Of a stretch of DNA of 64,000 nucleotides, positions 36,481-46,225 are shown one piece after another. Below the pieces are notes generated by a model, which searched no databases, was not told the DNA's origin, and saw only the letters and a program-made list of their open reading frames with translations. The translations under genes were made by a program, and so were the position numbers. The stretch is taken from positions 3,720,001 through 3,784,000 of the forward strand of contig JAALGY010000033.1 in the NCBI GenBank assembly GCA_032358165.1, in the 5' to 3' direction. Position 1 is the first letter of the stretch. Each line of letters opens with the position of its first letter. Origin of the DNA: Diplosphaera chodatii. Lineage: Eukaryota; Chlorophyta; Trebouxiophyceae; Prasiolales; Stichococcaceae.

Positions 36481-37830
36481 ATGCGGCGCACCACCTGGCA
36501 TGCAGACCAATTCGATTGGCTGCGGGGTGACCCAACCGATGTGCCGGTGTACGGCCACCCAACCGTCGTTGAGCTATGGGCGTCGTGGTAAATGACATGA
36601 TTATGCACCCTCCAACATGCAGTGGGCCTCTTTGCATGACCATCGAATATAAGTTGACCCAGCGACCTTCTCGCCGGTATTTGCGGCCTGACTGTGTGCC
36701 AGGGCTGTGCTCAGCTTCGCGTGTGACCTTGCAGGTGCGGACCCTGCAGACAGGTGTTTCCGCACCTGTCCCGCATGCAGCGCGAGTTTGCAGATCGTGG
36801 CCTGGAGGTGGTCGGCATCAGGTGACACTCGCAGAAGAAGCTGCGGTACTGCACCAAACGGCCCCTGCAAAGCCCTCGCAAGCCAATTTGCTGCGACTGG
36901 CATTGGTGCACTGCAGCATCGAGGCAACGACGCCACAGCTGCAGCAGTTTGTCAGCGGCCAGGGCGACAAGATGGCGTACCGCGCTGCCGCCAGCGAACG
37001 GTGAGAGGCTGCAGTACCTGCCCATGATGTGACACAGCATGATGCATGTCGGCGCAATCATACTTCCAACAGCCTTCTGCCAACCTGCAACGTGCAGCTG
37101 CAACGTATACTGCGCATAGGGCTGCCCGCTGCTGCTGCTGACATGTTGCAGCGACACTGTCAACGCCATGCACACGCTCCCATACTGAAGGGTGGGCCAG
37201 GAGCTGATGGCGGCGGCGGGGGTGTCGGGCATCCCGCACAGCCTGGTAGTGGACCGTGCAGGCGTCATCAGGTTCAGTGGCCACCCGGCTGACCCGGCCT
37301 TTGTGGCTGCCGTGCGCGAGGTATGGCATTGCCGCACTCTCCCACATGGATGCCTACCATCAGGCGCCGGCAAGAAGCTCTGGTCAACCTGTTCCTGCAG
37401 CTTCAGGTGGGCAACAGCCACATGGTGTGTGGTACAGCCAAGTAAGCTATCGATGGCTCAAGCCCTTGAAGCTGTGCTGCTTGGCAGGGCACAGTGCCAG
37501 CGGAGCCAGAACGCAGGGAGCTCCCGCGCATCGCAGCTAGCGCCGAGGAGCTCTCAGCCAAGCCGGTGCACGCTTGGTCTATGTCAGGAGGCATTTTTGC
37601 ATGCAGTTTGGTTGCTGCCGCCTTGCCATGGCCTCGACCAGCGAACGGATAAATATTGACGAGTTGACATTTGACGGGTTGCGTGCATACATTTTCCATC
37701 ATAGGTGCGGGAGCTGAAGCACATCCTGGACGAGCGCCAGATCAGCTACGCCGGGCGCAGCGAGAAGCGGGAGCTGGTGGACCGCATCCGGGACACGTGC
37801 CAGAATGTCACCTACTTTGCCACCGGCTGA
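36481..37830 (+). CDS. Thioredoxin-like protein with C-terminal SAP/ARMET-like segment
   Basis: Seven exons keep frame for 215 residues: 36481-36587, 36735-36821, 36917-37000, 37191-37320, 37364-37406, 37495-37565, 37705-37830. The N-terminal half is a redoxin/TlpA-type thioredoxin fold: HPTVVELWASW runs into the active site WCGPC (residues 36-40), then FPHLSRMQREFADRGLEVVG, and the cis-Pro loop VSGIPHSLVVDRAG. A short Ala/Pro/Glu-rich linker leads to RELKHILDERQISYAGRSEK and RELVDRIRDTCQ, which resembles the SAP-like C-terminal domain of ARMET/MANF proteins. No signal peptide is visible, so the compartment is unclear. Thiol-disulfide oxidoreductase activity is inferred from the intact CGPC. 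The ATG at 36481 opens the exon directly in frame. Confidence 0.85.
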
Positions 37831-38488
37831 GCAGCAGCAGCAGCAGCAGCAGATGCCTGTGTTGCCAAATGGACTCTCACATATGCAGGGTTCAACTTGC
37901 CAGGCGGCTAAGGTCAACTGTAGATGTGTTGCAAAGTATGTGGACATTGTTCTCACATTGTTCTCAGTTGCCAAGTAGTTGTGGGGGTTGCCAGCCACCA
38001 GGCAATCGCCATGGTGTCAGGACGCCGGAACGTTTGTCGATTCTGCAGATCATATAGTGGCACTGAAATCTCAGTTGCCGGTCAGGCAAGACCTACTGTT
38101 GCCAAGAGAAACCCAATCTCGTGCTTCCAGCTTCTTCGCACCTACTGCTAGTATAAAGCTCCATTGCTGACTCACCATCAGCATGTTCGGCAGTGTCTGA
38201 GTGTTCAAGCAACTTTCGTAGTGCATACAGTCGTTGCTCGCCCTGCCAGTGTGTCCAATGACACGTATCTAACAGTATCTACAGACGGGCGCACTCGGGG
38301 AGGTGCACTCGGCAGACACCGACATCTGCTCAAGCACTGGGCTGCGACCGTGCAGCAGCGATCTCATAGGGCATCTCATAGGGCAGTCAGCGTCAGGACG
38401 GCTGAAGACTGAGCACACGTCGTTGCCTGCGAGCAGCCGTCTGCTGACTATTAGATATCCCAGCGCGACGCCTCAAGCAGCGCTCGGC
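37831..38488. other. Spacer with short tandem repeats
   Basis: It follows the thioredoxin-like stop and begins with a short (GCA)n run at about 37831-37852. Two imperfect tandem copies of cattgttctca lie near 37947-37970, and a perfect 12-bp tandem duplication lies at 38361-38384. I see no supported gene. Confidence 0.4.
38361..38384. repeat. 12-bp perfect tandem duplication
   Basis: The unit atctcatagggc occurs twice back to back. It lies upstream of the small ORF at 38489 and may be a replication-slippage product or part of its promoter. Confidence 0.7.
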
Positions 38489-38860
38489 ATGGAACCGAAG
38501 CCTGCCAACACCAAGATCACGCCGCAAGATGTCGGCACCGCATCCGCTGATGCCGGCGGCGCAGGCGGCAGCCATCACGGCGGAGACGCCGCGGCGGGAG
38601 TCACCATTGGTGCTGCCAGTGCGCCAGAGGCGGTGGAGACGCTCGACGACGGTCAGGCAGCCGGGGCGTCTGCTCGGGGGCGGCTGCAGCACCCGCAGCA
38701 ACAAACTGTAGCGCAGCAGCATGGCGATGAGCAGCATGATGGATACGGCGGCGGACAGTCGGCCGGCCGGCGGGAGTACATGGCCCAGTATCAGCGCCGG
38801 TATCCTGCCAGCTACCATGAGGCGGGCTTCGGAGAGGATGAGGGCGGCAGCGGCAACTGA
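38489..38860 (+). CDS. Small low-complexity protein of unknown function
   Basis: A single-exon frame from ATG 38489 to TGA gives 123 residues. It starts MEPKPANTKITPQDVGTAS, is rich in Gly, Ala, His and Gln, and ends in a less biased, aromatic segment (GRREYMAQYQRRYPASYHEA followed by GFGEDEGGSGN). The antisense strand is also open, so coding status is uncertain; the Tyr-rich C-terminus is the best argument for the plus frame. No family recognised; predicted soluble and disordered. Confidence 0.45.
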   Translation: MEPKPANTKITPQDVGTASADAGGAGGSHHGGDAAAGVTIGAASAPEAVETLDDGQAAGASARGRLQHPQQQTVAQQHGDEQHDGYGGGQSAGRREYMAQYQRRYPASYHEAGFGEDEGGSGN

Positions 38861-39511
38861 AATCGAATGACCTTCTGTGCCGTTTGTGAGCTTCGCGGCG
38901 GACCCATACTTGTACCAACAGATGTACATTATGCAATGGTCATAGTGTCTGTGTGGTTTGTGAAGCAACTTGGAAGGTGGCAACGAATCGGCATGCATGC
39001 CAGGATTGCCAGCAGCAAGCACCCCAGCATATTAGGTGCTTCCAGCTTCCACAGCTGCGTCCAGCTTGGGGCGGCCAGCATGCTGTGCAGAGCCAGTGCG
39101 CGCTTCTGGCACTGAGAAACATACATCTAGTACATGCTTTGTGCCGAACACTGTTCCACGGAAGTGCCAAACGTACCGGGTGCTGATCTGACTCTTGAAT
39201 TGCACCTTCAGAAGCTTGCATCAGTCGCACTTCTACAGTCGCAAGGCATCAGTTGCTGCAGCATTCAATCAAGTACAGCACAGCAAATCGCACCCTGACA
39301 GTCCTGCAGCCATGGGCGTCAAGGAGCCCATGAACTTTGCAGCAGCAACAACAGCGCCCGCAAAGGTGCATTTGCGGTGGTACATGCACCCTGTATTTTC
39401 ATCACGCTGGTCCTGACAGTAACAGGACAAAGCTGACGTGAGTACACGCAGCATCAGATGTGCTGCGCTGTGCATCACACGAGCACCAGGCAAGACCTGA
39501 GTGCTGTCGTG
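38861..39511. other. Spacer upstream of eIF3h
   Basis: No supported gene. It should include the eIF3h promoter and 5' UTR and the 3' flank of the small ORF. Short ORFs on both strands show no motif. Confidence 0.4.
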
Positions 39512-42046
39512 ATGGACTCGATGCGGCACGACCGACCGGCGTGTCCTGGCACGCGACAGGCGAAGGACAGCCGGCTGCGGGCGGTGCAGCTGGAGGGCCA
39601 CGTCATCCTGAAGCTCGTGAAGCACTGCCAGGAGTGCGCGCCGAACCTGGTCACCGGCCAGCTGCTGGGCCTGGACGTGGGGTCCACCCTGGAGGTCACA
39701 GACTCCTTCCCATTCCCGGTGAGTGCCGTGCCCATCCGATTTGCGTCGAGTTGCGTCCTGCACGCTGGCCACCTGTACTTGCCTGCCAGCGTTTCGATGC
39801 GACAGAGACCATTCAGACGCTCGAGTACAGAGCCGGGGGTCGGAGGAGGAGGGCGGGGCGGATGTGGGCGCGGAGTACCAGCTGGACATGATGCGGTGCC
39901 TGCGGGAGGTCAACGCCGACAACAACACCGTCGGCTGGTGCGCCCGGTTCTCAGCCTGCGCCCCTGTGCACCGCCCTGCAGCGCAGCGGGCAGCGTGCGG
40001 CACTCGAGGGACGAAGCCTGCGTGACATGTCGGCGGCTCGTTGCTGCCGGAGTGCTCAAACATGCCGCTTGCTTGGAGAGCAGTCGCCAGCGGGCGACCC
40101 ACACGCTGCAGCAGCGAGGACCGCCCGACGCGCTGGTCGTGCCGCGCAGGTACCAGTCCACCGTGATGGGCTCCTTCCAGACGGTGGAGCTGATTGAGAC
40201 GTTCATCAACTATCAGGAGAGCATCAAGCGGTGCATAGCCCTGGTGGTGGACCCCGCCAGCTACGCCTCCGGCACCCCCGCGCTCAAGGTGCAAAAAGAC
40301 AAGGGCAAGCACTCCTTTCGACTTGGAAACGACCCCTAGGATCACTCCCTGATCAATATGTTGCTGATCAGCTGTATGCCTGTCTCGAAGGCAGAGCCCT
40401 CTGGAAGTATAGCATCTTGACCAACTGCATTTTCGTGCCGCCTACGTGCACAGTGGCTGCGCACCGCGTGCAAATTTCAGCTGTGCCCTCCTGACAACAG
40501 TGCATACACAGCTAATGCACTATTACCATACGCCGGCCAAGCTGTGGCCTGCGTGGCAGCTTCGCAGGGCGCCGTCTGGCAGTGACACGCGTGGCTCGGC
40601 GGCCCATGCTCTGTCGTCGCCCGCTGCAGGCCATCAAGCTGAAGGACGGGTTCATGGAGCTGTACAAGGGGAAGGGCGCCCCGGGGCTGACCGCCGACAA
40701 GCTCAAGGGCGCGGGAATCGGCTGGACCGACATCTTCGAGGAGATCCCGGTGTCGGTGCAGAACTCCAACCTCGTCTGCGCGCTCATGGCGCAGGTGAGC
40801 CCAGCCACACGAACGCACATGAGACGGCTGCAGCGGGCATGGCTGCGCGCCTCAGGCTAGTGGCAGCTCTGCATATGTACTTGGCATGCCGCCTTCCAAG
40901 CTCGCAATGGTAGCCTCGTGCCGGTCTGCCTACAACCCCCTTGGTGTACAGTGCTGGTCCAGTTCTACACCAAAGCACCTCTCCCAAATCTGTAACGGTA
41001 TACGTTGTTTGCAACTTGAGGTGACCCTCTTGCCCTCAGCACCCGCCGTGCCCGCTGCAGGTGTCGCCGGCGGGCGGCGCGGCGGGGGAGGGCGACTTCC
41101 AGCGGCTGGGCCTCGCGATGGCGCCGCCCCTGGGCCGCGCCGCCGAGTTCCTGTCCGACTCGCTGGACGACGTGCAGGTGACACGTTACCAGAAAGCGGC
41201 CAATGTGCAGGCTGGCGTGCGCAGTACAGTGCACGCCTGTGGGCATGCTTGCAGCCAACCTTGCCAAATGAGCACGAGCGAGCTCCCAGGCAAGCATGCA
41301 CATCGTCAACACGGCGCTGTGCCGACTCCCCTTGTGCTGGCGGCAGGCTGAGGCGGGGAAGGTGTCGTTCTACCACCGCGCGGCGGCGCGGCAGCAGCAG
41401 CAGCAGGCCGCCTGGCTGCAGAAGCGGCGCCAGGTGCCTTTTTACCCTCTCCTACTTGTTATCAACCATCAGCGTTGGAACAGGACCCAAGCGTTGGACT
41501 TCCTTCAACCTCCACAGTTGGCATCGGCGTTTTGACCGTGAGCATCCCATGGTCTGGGCAGCCACTGCAGTGTGCTGCCTGCTGACTGCCTTTCAAGCGA
41601 CAATCGAAGTGGGGTTGCATGCATTGCTGCAGGAGAACGCGGCGCGGCGGGCGGCAGGGGAGGAGCCGCTGCCCGAGGAGGAGCCGGGGCTGTTCAAGCC
41701 GCTGCCAGAGCCCAGCCAGCTGGACAACGTGCTGCTGGCCAACCAGATGGACGCGTGCGTTTCCAAACCCTGGTCCCGTCACCTGCATTGCTTGTCTGAT
41801 CCCCGGTGTCCACCAGTTTGCTGGCCGTCCATTACCATGATCAGATGGTCTGTTGTCTGGCTCATCAAGGGCTCGCCTATGTCGATTGAGAGTCCTCTGG
41901 AAAAGGCGGAGTGCTGCCATCACTGTGTGGCTGACCGGCATACTTTTTATGGGTGCAGCTACACAGACGCGGTGAACAGCATTGGCGGAGCCGGCCTGCA
42001 AAAGCTGTTCCTGCTGAACAGCCTGCAGCAGACGGCAGGCACATGA
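39512..42046 (+). CDS. Translation initiation factor eIF3 subunit h
   Basis: A subunit of the eIF3 complex, cytoplasmic. Eight exons keep frame for 343 residues, close to the ~350 of animal and plant eIF3h: 39512-39718, 39831-39937, 40150-40288, 40630-40794, 41061-41177, 41347-41433, 41633-41754, 41959-42046. The MPN domain contains VQLEGHVILKLVKHCQE, TGQLLGLDVGSTLEVTDSFP and YQLDMMRCLREVNADNNTVG, followed by WYQSTVMGSFQTVELIETF, so the JAMM His residues of active deubiquitinases are missing, as is normal for eIF3h. Later parts match the family: GWTDIFEEIPVSVQNSNLV, a Gln-run helix (RAAARQQQQQAAWLQKRRQ), GEEPLPEEEPGLFKPLPEP and a C-terminal helix (LQKLFLLNSLQQ). The start at 39512 gives the expected ~28-residue leader before the MPN domain. 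Confidence 0.93.
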
Positions 42047-42717
42047 CCGAGCACAGCCAAGAGTGACGGTGCATGTGCCGACTGTGAGCATTGCTTTTTG
42101 ATGCAACGCTCCCTCCTGTGAGAAGATGCATGGTACAACGTGATACCCGTTACCAAAGCAATACACTATGCACACTCGCATACATCAAGCACAGAAATTG
42201 ACAGCTAATGATATCTGCCGATCTGACACTGGATGCCGATCTAGCACTGATTGGCACTCGCGCGCACACATATGCTGCCCGACAACGTCTCGTCAAACTG
42301 CACTCTCACAAAGTACTGTTGCTCAACCCAGGCACACAGGCAATCCGAGCCCACGTGTCAAGCTGCCTGCACAAAATTGGTAGTGCCAAAATGCCCGCTG
42401 GGTGCTGCACCCAGCGAAACGTATGCCCCCGCACCCGGCTCAGGCCACAAAATTGGAGAGCCATGCCCATGGCTGCCACGTCCTTGATCTTGCCTCGCTT
42501 TGCACTTGCTGCTCCCTCTCACTGAGCCCACTGCTGCCTGACAGGCCTGTCTGCATGCAGCCTGTTTGCATGCTGAGGTCCCGCCCTGCTGTATGCATGC
42601 CTGCATGTAGAATGCCCAGCAGGCTGCCAGACAATGGTCTACCCTGCGGCCGCCAGACTGTGAAGCGTTCTTGGCAGCCGCAGCCGGCTGAGCAGCTGCG
42701 ATGCTGCTTTGCTGCAA
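42047..42717. other. Convergent intergenic region (eIF3h / EamA transporter)
   Basis: About 670 nt holding the 3' flanks of eIF3h (+) and the EamA transporter (-). Short ORFs occur on both strands without support. No RNA gene or repeat seen. Confidence 0.45.
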
Positions 42718-45389
42718 CTAGGCACTCTTGGGCTTCTTGGGCGCCTTCTCGGTGCCGCCGCCGCCGAACTGCGCGCCGAGGCTGGAGGCGATGATGAGTC
42801 CAGCCCCTGCCCACCCCAGCGGACCCCACCTGCACACAGAATTTAAGACCACTTCTGCTGTCCAGCCACGGTATGTAAGGCTTGGTTCCTCCCCATCACT
42901 AAGCTGGATCGTCAGCATAACCTGCACGTTTGCCGCCATGTGGCCAGCTGAGAGAGGAAAGCAAGGGGAACGAAAGTCATAGAAGCTGCGTGTGCGTGGG
43001 CAGCAGCACGGCATCGCGTTGGGCTGTCAAAACCCAACGCTGTTTACAAGTTGATCAGTTCCTGCGGGGAGTCATGGGCGCACCGCTCGCCCAGGATGCC
43101 CCACGCCAGGCCCGCGCCCCACAGCGGCTCCGCGGAGTAGATGATGGCGGCCACGGGCGCGGATACCTCCTTGAGCGCATTCATCTCAATCCACCTGTCG
43201 CACGGATGGCAGGGTTTGCTAGGTTGTAGGTACAGCAGGTAAACTGCGCTTTTGCACTGGCTGGCAGGCAATTCTCATGCAGTGATCTTCTGATGGTTGG
43301 TACAGGAGTTAAATGCAAAGCGCACAGTGTCAGGGCAGTCGTGCCGAGGCCCATGAACAGCAGCGCCGGCCATGGCAGGTCCAGCAGGCTGCTGAATGTG
43401 CCGGCAAAGCCATGCTCCTGCATTGTAAAAAGGATTACTGTCGCACAATGCATGTGTACAGAGGGAATTTTTGTGTTAGGCACCCATGGCAGTGTGGCCT
43501 AGTTGTGGCGTAGTGACAGCAGGAGCCCTACGAGAACACACTGCATACCTGGAAGCTGCTGAAGATCTCCGGCGCCGACACCAGCGCTGACGCCGCAGCC
43601 AGGCCTGCCAGCTGCACAGCAATCAGCTCCGTTGTCTCCTCCACCTGCAGGCAATACACCAAGCCTCCATCCAGTGTGTCACTGGCATTCTCAATGTCGT
43701 GCACACGTGCAGGACACCTTTCTCGACTGGAGCCAGTGTTATTGCAGTCAGAAATTTGAAAACAAGAGTAAGTGATTCCGTGAGGGGGCGGCACACCTCA
43801 GCAGTGACAATTTCCGAGCGGTACTTGTGCACGCCGAACAGCGTCGCACTTACAATGCACAGGGCATCGCCCCACCTGCACACCAGACATCCTGTATAAC
43901 GAGGTGATGAATGAAGTCCGAGAGGGTGGGCGACTGGCAGAGCTGTCTATTCTCGAGTCAGGGCAAAATTGCAAATTCAGGTGGAAGGTAAAGGCGCTTG
44001 CAAGTGCATGTGGTATGAAGCATGATGTCACTGATAGCGTGTCAAGCATTGCGGCTACAGGAGCTCACGTGGGGTCGCCGCCGCTGCTGGTCAGCATGCC
44101 CACGCCGATCATCGCTGTCACAGCCGCCACCCATGTGCTCGACGATACCTGCAAAGCAGAGTGCAGCCCTTCAGGGGTTAGCTGACAAGTCATTTTCCTT
44201 CGTTCCCAACCCCACACAGAAAATTTCACTACTGTCCTCGCCAGCGAACCCGTCTGAACGTTGAGGAGGGTATAATGTCTGCACTGCACTGGCAGTACTT
44301 GTGCTGAGCTGACTGGAACAGCATAACTCACTTTCCGACCCGTCGATCCCACCAAAATCGGGACTGCTATGACCGTAAAAGTGCCTACATTATACGATGA
44401 AAACCACCTGAAGGCGCCGTTCAATGCAAGGTAATAGGTCCTGCTGTGTACTGCAAGTTGCTTGTTGACAACGCAGGGCAAAAGCCATAGCAGGTGCCGC
44501 AGGCCGTCTGATTATCCATCTGCACCTGTGAAGGCGCCCCGCGCCGCTGTGGTCATCTCCAGGCCGCTGGCCTGCGCCGTGTAGCCGCCAAACAACCACA
44601 GCGCCAGCTCAGCCGCGCTGCGGCGGACCTGCGGGATCTTCAGGCCCCGCCACACGTACGGCGCAAAGGCCAGGGCGGCGAGACCGAAGCGCGTGGCCGA
44701 CAGCGCCGTCGATGACATGCTGTCCTCTGCCGCCTTGATGGCAACCTTGCATTGCAACGCAGACAGCATGATCGCTCCCAGCGCTGACGGCATGCTATGA
44801 GTACTCTCCCGCTGCGCGATCTCCCAACTAAATAGCCTTACTACAACAGTGGGCACCATGAGTCGGCGGCATGGTCCGCAGACTGTGCAGGCAGCGGCAC
44901 AGCGGGCACGGGATGTGCAGTGTTGCAATGGCGACTCACCATGTTGGAACCGAAGAGCGCGGCGCCCAGGTTCAGCAGCAGCATGCCCTTAAGCGAGGCG
45001 CTCATGCCGCCGGGCTCATCCGCTGCGCCGCCGCCGCTGGAATGGCGATCCTCCTCTGCCGCTGAGGTTTCTGTCGCTGAGATCTGCGCGATGCGTGAGC
45101 GCAGATTCGCCTCATCGAGGGCGCCGGCTGAGTCCAGCGCCCCCGGACTGAAGGATGCATCCACGCTGCTGGAGGGGGTGGTGTTTCGACTGGACCGCTC
45201 AATTACCGCGGCTGCCCTGTCGGACGTGGCATCATCCTGCTGCGCTTTGGCGCTGGGGTAGGCGAGCGCAACGATGCCTTGACGCGCACATCGACTCCTG
45301 GTTGTTCTTGAGACACGACAGACGTTCAGCAACCGGGCTGATCGCCAAGGGAGTAGCAAGCCTCTATGTGACGCCATTGAGGTAGCCAT
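42718..45389 (-). CDS. EamA/DMT-family transporter, probably plastid envelope
   Basis: A drug/metabolite-transporter superfamily permease with about ten helices. Nine exons keep frame for 430 residues: 45389-44940, 44745-44526, 44384-44332, 44148-44069, 43875-43797, 43644-43549, 43417-43326, 43194-43084, 42829-42718. The first exon encodes a Ser/Arg-rich leader (MATSMASHRGLLLPWRSARL) typical of plastid transit peptides, then a disordered acidic stretch. Two EamA repeats follow. Repeat 1 has LLLNLGAALFGSNM, ATRFGLAALAFAPYVWRGL, ELALWLFGGYTAQASGLEM and AVPILVGSTGRKV. Repeat 2 has DALCIVSATLFGVHKYRSE, FMGLGTTALTLWIEMNAL, SAPVAAIIYSAEPLWGAGLA and AGAGLIIASSLGAQFGG. The C-terminus is a Lys-rich EKAPKKPKSA tail. 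The substrate cannot be told from sequence. Confidence 0.9.
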
Positions 45390-46225
45390 AAATGTGCGTA
45401 TCGCTGCAAAATGTGCCAAGAAAATGTGTTGCACCCCCAATAATATGACAGGCCGCCAGGGGGAAGCTTGGTGTTGCTGACTGTGAGCGGCGTTCCTGAT
45501 CAACAGCGCCTGCCTACAATCCAGACGACGGGCAGATCATACTGCGGCACAAGAGCTTCCTCCAAGCAAGCGAGTGCACGTTTGTCAGCGGCCCGTGAGG
45601 GATCAAACAATCTTCGGGCCACACATGACCCGTGGCACGTGCGCCAAGATCTGCTGACGCATGCCTCCAAGGGGTGGAAGCAGACAGTGCAGACAGTGCG
45701 ATGCCCTGCTTCCCTGTGGCTGTGGCCTACTCCACATGTCATGTTCCATACATACGAGCACTGACGTTAATTCAGTCCAACGAGTGGCAGTGCGGTGCTA
45801 TGTAACTCAACAGTGCCATCACTCTATCGCCATCACTTGACCATCACAGCTCAAATTTGACACAAGCATCCCATATGTACAGCGAGATTCGCTTTGGCAG
45901 TGTACAGCACCTTGCTTGGCGTTTGCACGCACCGTAATCAATCACGTCAAGGCAACGCACACGCACATTGCTGCAGTCTGATGCCACGTGCAGCATGCCA
46001 GCTTCAGCAAATAAACTTCATGCTATACATTCTCGGTTCGAACCGCATCATCAGGTGATCAGCTTGGTGCATGTGTGGGAGACCGTCGGGGCTCTGAGTG
46101 AACCAACACGCTTGTTCGCCATGCCGCGATCGCAGCTTGTCAAGCACAGTCGTGCGTATATATAGGGCTGCTGGCACTCGAGGCGTCGGGCGATATGCTC
46201 AGCCTGAGGGCCAGAGCGACGACCG
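45390..46225. promoter_or_regulatory. Divergent promoter region (EamA transporter / kinase)
   Basis: About 840 nt between two divergent start codons. It is AT-richer than the exons and includes a TATATATA run near 46155-46163, about 65 nt upstream of the kinase ATG, which could be a TATA box. I see no supported gene. Confidence 0.45.
46155..46163 (+). promoter_or_regulatory. Possible TATA box of the kinase gene
   Basis: The sequence gtatatata stands out in an otherwise GC-rich stretch and lies about 65 nt before the kinase start codon at 46226, a plausible distance for a TATA element with a short 5' UTR. No transcription-start evidence is available. Confidence 0.35.

Noticed and set aside
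38393..39022. 209-codon minus-strand ORF opposite the small 38489 gene
   Set aside because: It has no ATG with context or motif, and its translation is Arg/Pro-rich, typical of antisense to a GC-rich coding frame.
46010..46070. ggttcgaacc as a tRNA T-loop
   Set aside because: No A-box (TRGYNNA-like) or acceptor-stem pairing lies at the right distance upstream.
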